A stretch of 9,378 bases of DNA from JAQVPN01 sp036170435 (lineage in GTDB: Bacteria; Patescibacteriota; Gracilibacteria; BD1-5; UBA6164), in contig JAVHPF010000107.1 in assembly GCA_036170435.1 (NCBI GenBank), positions 1 to 9,378 of the forward strand, in the 5' to 3' direction. The notes beneath the pieces were generated by a model that saw nothing but the letters and a program-made list of their open reading frames with translations, was not told the origin of the DNA and did not search any database. Positions 9,080 to 9,378 of the stretch are shown here, in pieces (the stretch's first letter is position 1; the number at the start of each line of letters is the position of its first letter). A program made the translations under genes and the position numbers.

Positions 9080-9378
9080 TTACCATGTTCCTCAGCAACA
9101 ACTTCCATGACTGGCATGACTTCCATGACTTCCATGACTTCCATGTCAACATACAGGAGTAACAGCAGGTGTTCCACTATAATGTCAATTATACAGACCA
9201 CTGAGATGAGCTGTAGCATCAACTGTAATAGTAACCGTTCATGCAGCTGCTGCAGTAAAACTACAACTCGCAGCAGAAGCTTCATTAATAGTACTTAATA
9301 ACATGGTTCATACTCAAAGTCATAACGCATCCTTTTTACTTATCTTTCCACTCTCATCAGTCAAAAATCATTTTATCT
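9080..9378 (-). CDS. hxsA: His-Xaa-Ser repeat RiPP precursor, C-terminal core (5' part at 1-170 of the circle)
   Basis: This carries residues 15-113 of the precursor; its start lies beyond the right edge, at 170-168 once the circle is closed. After the leader comes an Ala/Thr/Val-rich stretch (about 50-71), then an Asn/His/Tyr/Gly segment (about 72-83), Cys91, and five consecutive His-Xaa-Ser triplets (HGS, HGS, HGS, HAS, HGS; residues 93-107), ending CCGGTW and a TAA stop. The HXS family is defined by such repeats in a peptide encoded beside HxsB and HxsD, and both are next door. In known HXS systems the repeat region is the presumed modification target; the product is not established here. 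The core is far richer in G+C than the rest (about 43% in a hand count of 9121-9180). Read with the standard code it would be cut by several TGA codons. Confidence 0.8.
9101..9145 (-). repeat. Five tandem 9-bp units encoding the His-Gly/Ala-Ser repeats
   Basis: Five head-to-tail copies of ACTTCCATG (plus strand), starting at 9101, 9110, 9119, 9128 and 9137. The second unit is ACTGGCATG and encodes the Ala variant. On the minus strand each reads CAT GGA AGT, giving His-Gly-Ser. The unit length is exactly three codons and the array is in frame with the precursor, so copy number could change by slippage without breaking the reading frame. Confidence 0.95.
9252..9378. repeat. Right copy of the 127-bp terminal direct repeat (circle junction)
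   Basis: This is an exact copy of 1-127. On a closed 9,251-bp circle, base 9252 is base 1, so this stretch is redundant and any gene in it should be counted once. The alternative readings are a tandem 9.25-kb amplification in a chromosome, or an assembly loop produced by a second copy of the precursor gene elsewhere in the genome. Confidence 0.95.

Noticed and set aside
9101..9145. Short tandem repeats as plasmid iterons or a CRISPR array
   Set aside because: The 9-bp units have no spacers, are in frame, and encode the HXS repeat; no Rep gene or cas gene is present.
9049..9298. Open frames 9049-9285 (minus) and 9107-9298 (plus) with repetitive Met/Val/Glu or Met/Thr/Ser products
   Set aside because: Both are other-frame readings of the 9-bp repeats in the precursor. 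The frame giving His-Gly-Ser repeats is the one that continues to a sensible leader and sits by hxsB.
1..9378. Decayed region full of pseudogenes, because of frequent in-frame TGA
   Set aside because: TAA and TAG are absent within the genes, catalytic motifs are intact, and TGA falls at expected glycines. This is recoding, not decay. Code 4 (UGA as Trp) and selenocysteine are excluded by the GGE positions and by how common the codon is.

Overview
The window reads as a bacterium that has reassigned UGA from stop to glycine (genetic code 25), which points to the candidate phyla Gracilibacteria or Absconditabacteria (SR1). Read with the standard code, the minus strand is broken by hundreds of TGA codons. 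Read with UGA as Gly it resolves into eleven tightly packed genes, all on the minus strand, covering about 96% of the molecule. UGA must be Gly rather than Trp, because all five radical SAM proteins spell the two glycines of their conserved GGE motif as TGA TGA. Composition is very AT-rich.

The first 127 bases (1-127) recur exactly as the last 127 (9252-9378). The contig therefore closes into a circle of 9,251 bp, or is one unit of a tandem array. The closing point lies inside a gene that is complete and in frame only when the ends are joined. No replication, mobilisation, integrase or partition gene is present.

Layout in transcription order (minus strand, so decreasing coordinates). One block has the hallmarks of the His-Xaa-Ser (HXS) system of ribosomally made, radical-SAM-modified peptides: hxsD-like (2469-1912), a small hxsD-like paralogue (1940-1743), an HxsB-type radical SAM/SPASM maturase (1717-230), a 113-residue precursor ending in five His-Gly/Ala-Ser repeats plus CCGGTW (170 through the junction to 9080), and a membrane-anchored protein of unknown function (9052-8060). 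A second, more AT-rich block follows: radical SAM (7952-7014), hypothetical with a GSCEGH motif (7003-6452), radical SAM (6430-5189), radical SAM (5183-4218), radical SAM/SPASM (4228-3185) and a CmoA-like SAM-dependent methyltransferase (3170-2532), after which the circle returns to hxsD.

As a whole the element looks like a self-contained peptide-maturation cassette: one visible precursor, five radical SAM enzymes, a methyltransferase-family enzyme, two HxsD-type accessory proteins and two unknowns. HxsB/HxsD acting on the HXS-repeat precursor is the best supported link. The substrates of the other four radical SAM enzymes are unknown. There are no rRNA or tRNA genes, no CRISPR array and no insertion sequences. 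The longest gene-free stretch is 107 bp (7953-8059).
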